A stretch of DNA of 64,000 nt, from assembly GCA_945643635.1 (NCBI GenBank), contig CALZFC010000066.1:109501-173500 (forward strand). The letters run 5' to 3'. Shown here piece by piece: positions 60,364 to 64,000 of the stretch (position 1 is the first letter of the stretch; the number at the start of each line of letters is the position of its first letter). The DNA comes from Allodiplogaster sudhausi. Taxonomy: Eukaryota; Nematoda; Chromadorea; Rhabditida; Diplogasteridae. The notes under the pieces were generated by a model that ran no database searches, was not told the DNA's origin, and saw nothing but the letters and a program-made list of their open reading frames with translations. A program made the position numbers and the translations under genes.

Positions 60364-60369
60364 TTTATT
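60364..60369 (-). terminator. Poly(A) signal AATAAA, SLC25A46
   Basis: AATAAA on the minus strand about 115 bases after the SLC25A46 stop and about 110 bases before the acceptor of eIF3j. Confidence 0.6.
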
Positions 60370-60482
60370 GAAACGGCCAAGCACTATCAATCTTTGAGAG
60401 AAATAGAACAAAATACAACACAATCATACCAGCTATAAGAGACTCAGCTAGGCTGTCAACTGCTATCAAAACACACGCAAAC

Positions 60483-63029
60483 CTATCGACTAGAGAAACC
60501 GGGAGAGAAAGGGTCAGCGGATTTGTATGAAAGGGGAGGGCGTTGAGCAAGAGCAGACTGGAAATGAGCAAGAGGATCTGAAGAAGACAACTCGCCAAAG
60601 GAGGGGAAGTCATTGGGACGATTGATGGGAGCAGAATGGAGAGAAGTCGAGGGAATCTGCCGAGAGGGAGAAACGAGGAGAGGCCGGCTTGGAGGGTGAG
60701 AGGGGAGGGCGGGGGAGGCAGAAGCTGCCAGCTTCATCATCTCACTGCCCTTCTGGAAACATGCTCTGAGTGCCTGGTGGAGCAGCATCTGCAGCAGCCA
60801 CTCCAGCACCACCGCCCCCGCCCCCGCGTAGAGAGCGCCGACTCCCTCGGTGCGAACCACAGAGCGGAAGCAGTCCAGCACTCCCTCGTACTTCACTTTC
60901 ATGGACACGGCCAACACCCCCGTGTCCATGTCGTCTATCAGCGTGCGCGTGCCTCAAGAACAAGTAGCTGCCAATGGAGACACCAAAGGAAGTTTCATTT
61001 TGGGTCTACCTGGAACCGTACCCCATCCATATTCTGATGCACAGGTTCTGTTTTTACTTGCTTTCCGGGCCCCAAGCCCTGAACCCTATTTTTCCAAGCA
61101 GTCGAGAGTGGTATTTATTCCCTGGCACTCACCCTGCACATACAGTCGATGAAGAACCGTTTCAGCTGGGTAGAGAATCAAATCAGTCAGCACTACGGAG
61201 GACATCTGAGCGAAGATTTGGGGGAGGAACTCATGCAGCTTCGTCTTCTCGCATGCACTTTTCTTGCTCTGCAAGTCCAAACAAGATAAATAAGATGAGA
61301 ACCACGGAATTCCTTGCACTAAAAGGACTCTCACAACGTAATCCTTCGCGATGTTGAAGAGGCGTCGGTAGATGAAACGCAGCACGAGATAATGAGTGGT
61401 CTCGAAGAGAACTGTAGGGACTGCGAGATGGAGCAGGGATAACTTCCGAGAGACATCACGGGAACCGAACACAAAGTACCTTCAATTTTCACCATTTCAG
61501 CTCCAACACAAACTTAATTTCTACCAGATTTTCTAAAAAAAAATAAATAAATAAAAATCATACAAAAAGTGATCCTTCATCGATCAAATTATTGAAACTG
61601 AAAACGGATGATAGGTAAGCAAAAGAGGGCAAACCTCATTCGATCAAGTCCTTTGACGATCACCTCAAGTGCTCGGTTGTCTTCACTTCCAGCCAAGCCT
61701 CTTCCGCTCTTAGCATATTAATCAATTATTCAGTTCTTAGAATATTATGGAAAATATTATATTTGCCAACATTAATTAAATGACAATTTCCCAATGTAAA
61801 ACATTTGAAACTAACCCTGATTGTCTCAATAAATGAAGAAATGCGAAAAGGAGTCATCAGAGCTGATGTTGCGCTGCAAAATATTCATGTAAGAAAAAAA
61901 GGATTCCAGGAATATATTAACAGAATTTCTTCGAATTCACTATATCTTACCTGTAGAAAATAAAGTAAGAATACAATCGCATTGAAAATAATGAGTAAGA
62001 AACAAACGCCTTGAGTAGAATGTGCTTCCAATATTTCATGTAATCCCCATCCACTATGACAGAGCGCGGGAGGCCGAAGAGATCGGACAGAACGACCTCG
62101 GCCACGGCTGACATTCCCCACACAACTCCGCAGCCAAGCGAGCCGCGCCAGAAGGTAGACACCCCCTTCAAGCCAAGCATCCCTATTCAGGAAGAAAAGG
62201 GACAAACTGACATGCTGAGCAGCCATGTTGAAAGCAACGGGGACGAGGGTGAAAGGAGTCAGATGAAGGAAGCGAGCGCCCTGGTGGACTTGGCATTGTC
62301 TTCTCATCACTCGACAAGGGTGGATGATTGCCAGCCGAGTGATAATACTGCAATAGCTTTATTCATTTTCATACATCATACATCGATTTGAACAGACGCT
62401 TACTCAGAGACTCCAAGCACTGCGCCAGCCAGTGGATCCTCCTTAGAAGGGGAAGCAAAAGGCAGGGAGGGCTGAAACAGAGGAGCAGCTGAGCTAGTCG
62501 TGGGCAGGTCCGGCCCTCCCATCAAGGGCTCCTCATTACCATTCAGTAGGTCTGACGAACCCAACGGAAAACCGCCACCTGAACTTTAAAAAGAGGTTAC
62601 ATACAAAAGAAAAACCCATTTAGAGGGTAATTTATTCAAACCATCATGGCCTACTGTACAATAGAAGGGCGTTTAAAAGCTATTTTAAACCAAAAAAAAA
62701 AAATTCTGTGTCATAAATGTTACTTATTTGTGTAACTATTTTTATTCCACATTCACAACTTTTACACAAATATTCGCCTCAAGTTTTTTCGCAATATATA
62801 ATGTAGACAATAAACTTTACATTCGTGAATAGGAAACGGGAAAAGAATCAATGGTAAAACACTCGGCGAAACATAAAGCAACATTAAACACTAGTCATGT
62901 TTAAAAAAAAGCAAAGTGAAACAAAAAGTGTGCACCAGTGGGTTCGCCATCGCCGAACAGAACTCGCCGCATTTCAGGAGGAGAATTCCGTTGCTGCAGT
63001 TTGGAGCGATTTGTGATGAAGGAGGACAT
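60483..63029 (-). CDS. SLC25A46: SLC25A46-like mitochondrial outer-membrane carrier
   Basis: Nine exons: 63029-62936, 62578-62404, 62347-62208, 62182-62008, 61873-61816, 61708-61635, 61479-61338, 61268-61133, 60952-60483; 1464 bases (487 residues plus stop), in phase. The N-terminus is Gly/Ser/Pro-rich and disordered. The carrier core follows SLC25A46: IIHPCRVMRRQCQVHQGARF, FHLTPFTLV-like HLTPFTLVPVAFN, STFWRGSLGCGVVWG, PFRISSFIETIR, FPTVL-type LAVPTVLFETTHYLVL, LTDLILYPAETVLHRLYVQ and GALYAGAGAVVLEWLLQ. SLC25A46 and yeast Ugo1 sit in the mitochondrial outer membrane and act in fusion/fission and lipid transfer, and are not known to act as transporters. The final exon adds about 80 Ser/Pro-rich residues after the last helix, longer than usual. 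It starts 266 bases from FIG4 in divergent orientation. Confidence 0.93.
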
Positions 63030-63295
63030 TTCTTCTACTAAAAACAAGGCGAAAGGCTGCCTCAGAAAGCTAAACTGGAATCAGAATAAAATAAAATCAT
63101 TTAGTGTGACAGTATTGGTGTTTCGGAACAAACTGAAGAAAATAGTAAGAATGATACCAAATGACGCACCGTAAATATTTATGTTACTTTTAATGCAGAG
63201 AGAGAGAGAGAGCAGGTTAACGTCTTTTTATTATTGTTAATGGTTTATGTGTTTGCTGCTTTGTCGCCTGGAGATGTGTGCCGCTCCTTGAGGTG
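63030..63295. promoter_or_regulatory. Compact divergent promoter, SLC25A46 / FIG4
   Basis: Only 266 bases separate two start codons on opposite strands, so both promoters must lie here. AT-rich, with a short GA tract at 63199-63212. No core promoter motif can be named with confidence. Confidence 0.6.
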
Positions 63296-64000
63296 ATGAC
63301 ATGTCGAGTCCGGAAGATAACATTATACGAGACAGCGAGCCGTTTCTACTTGGTCGGGTGCGATCTCTCTGGACAAAGGCATAACATCCTCAAGATTGAC
63401 AGAATCGACAGCAAAGCAATAGTTACCGGAGAACCCGAGCATGACTACTCCGAGGAGGATGTTAAAGAGCTGCTTTCTGCTGTCAGCGAAGGAAATTCAA
63501 GTTAGTATTCTTGATTTCCCTTCGATTGGGTTTACGTCAAAAGTGTTCTTCAGTCGTCTCCCGGACTTCTGCGAGTGGAAAGAAGGGCCGTCCATCTAGT
63601 GGAATTGTCGCGAGAGTATACAACGCCTTTAGTGTACTTGGCGTCGTTCGTTTCCTGGAAGGATATTATCTCATTGTTAGTCGATCCCTACGTATAGCTT
63701 TCGTAGCTTTTGAAAAAAACGTCTTCTACGAACAAATATAAACATGATATTCATGCTCCATGTATCAAAGATCACTCCGGAGATGATTTTAGGAATTTTT
63801 TTTGTTAGAAGTTTTTCTGGGACAGGAGTAACCGAATGGTACCACTGTTGCTCGTTATAAGAAGTCCTTCAGTTGATAACGAAGGCGCATGTTATTGCAA
63901 GTTTTGGATATCATTCCGTCTTCAAAGTGGCTGAAGTCGCAATGATTTCTCTGGCGAGCGAGGACCACACTCCGTCTGCTGAGGAGCAGAGATATGTCAA
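63296..64000 (+). CDS. FIG4: FIG4/Sac3 polyphosphoinositide phosphatase, 3' truncated
   Basis: Exons 63296-63500, 63554-63675 and 63873-64000 (runs off the window), in phase. The N-terminus reads MTCRVRKITLYETASRFYLV, HNILKIDRID and EEDVKELLSAVSEGN, then FSVLGVVRFLEGYYLI, LITKAHVIASFGYHSVFK and PSAEEQRYVK, which match the start of the SAC domain in FIG4. The catalytic CX5R motif lies beyond the window. FIG4 removes the 5-phosphate of PI(3,5)P2 and stabilises the PIKfyve-Vac14 complex on endolysosomes. ATG 63296 is preferred because upstream in-frame codons give no better start. Confidence 0.93.
63790..63843. mobile_element. Solo end of a GGTAC-family element in FIG4 intron 2
   Basis: The sequence ends AGGAGTAACCGAATGGTACC after a T-rich block; its reverse complement matches the right end of the 28474-28664 element (GGTACTATTCAGTTACTCC) with few changes. 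No left end is seen, so it is a fragment. Confidence 0.5.

Noticed and set aside
1..64000. Bacterial-style operons, ribosome binding sites or riboswitches
   Set aside because: Spliced genes, microsatellite introns and AATAAA signals show this is eukaryotic nuclear DNA.

Overview
This is a window of animal nuclear DNA. Coding sequence is cut by many short, mostly GT-AG introns (commonly 50-100 bases where no repeat has expanded). Protein families are metazoan: a Toll receptor with TIR domain, a two-pore potassium channel, a collagen-olfactomedin membrane protein, CUB-domain and cysteine-rich secreted proteins. Most long introns are filled with CT/GA microsatellite. Several genes have an unpaired 3' splice acceptor just before the ATG, and SLC25A46 and eIF3j sit head to tail about 240 bases apart with a poly(A) signal and a splice acceptor between them, as in nematode-type operons with spliced-leader trans-splicing. 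I infer a small invertebrate, most likely a nematode or close ecdysozoan relative; the phylum is not proven by the sequence.

Layout. 0.1-5.4 kb: 3' part of a glycine-rich-domain (DUF1399) protein gene (+). 6.6-10.5 kb and 10.8-13.3 kb: two CUB-domain protein genes (+). 13.7-16.1 kb: secreted cysteine-rich protein (-). 16.9-18.5 kb: DHHC palmitoyltransferase (-). 19.4-21.1 kb: Y-box cold-shock protein (+) with an inverted-repeat transposon in an intron. 21.6-22.8 kb: small secreted cysteine protein (+). 23.1-25.9 kb: collagen/olfactomedin protein like UNC-122/gliomedin (+). 26.1-28.3 kb: a Mutator-like element with long inverted repeats and near-matching 9-base flanks, carrying a cellular-looking gene end and perhaps interrupting the gene whose exons continue to 29.2 kb. 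30.0-33.6 kb: UDP-glucose 6-dehydrogenase (+) with a 37-base minisatellite and an apparent one-base deletion. 34.3-39.5 kb: two-pore K+ channel (-) with an unusual second selectivity filter and two foldback elements in one intron. 39.5-50.7 kb: repeat-rich and gene-poor, with a few leucine-rich-repeat-like exon candidates. 50.8-58.2 kb: Toll-like receptor (+). 59.4-60.2 kb eIF3j (-), 60.5-63.0 kb SLC25A46 (-), and 63.3 kb to the end FIG4 phosphatase (+, cut by the window).

Exon models come from reading frames, splice signals and phase bookkeeping. Eight models close exactly in frame with a codon total divisible by three: CUB gene B, cysteine-rich gene, DHHC, Y-box, small secreted protein, eIF3j, SLC25A46, and the K2P exons from TM1 on. 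The last 16 Toll exons also close. UGDH misses by exactly one base, and one olfactomedin junction has an impossible phase, so the sequence may carry uncorrected single-base indels.

The genes do not form one pathway. There is a run of secreted or surface proteins (6.6-25.9 kb) and a block of housekeeping genes at the right end (translation initiation, mitochondrial outer-membrane dynamics, PI(3,5)P2 turnover).
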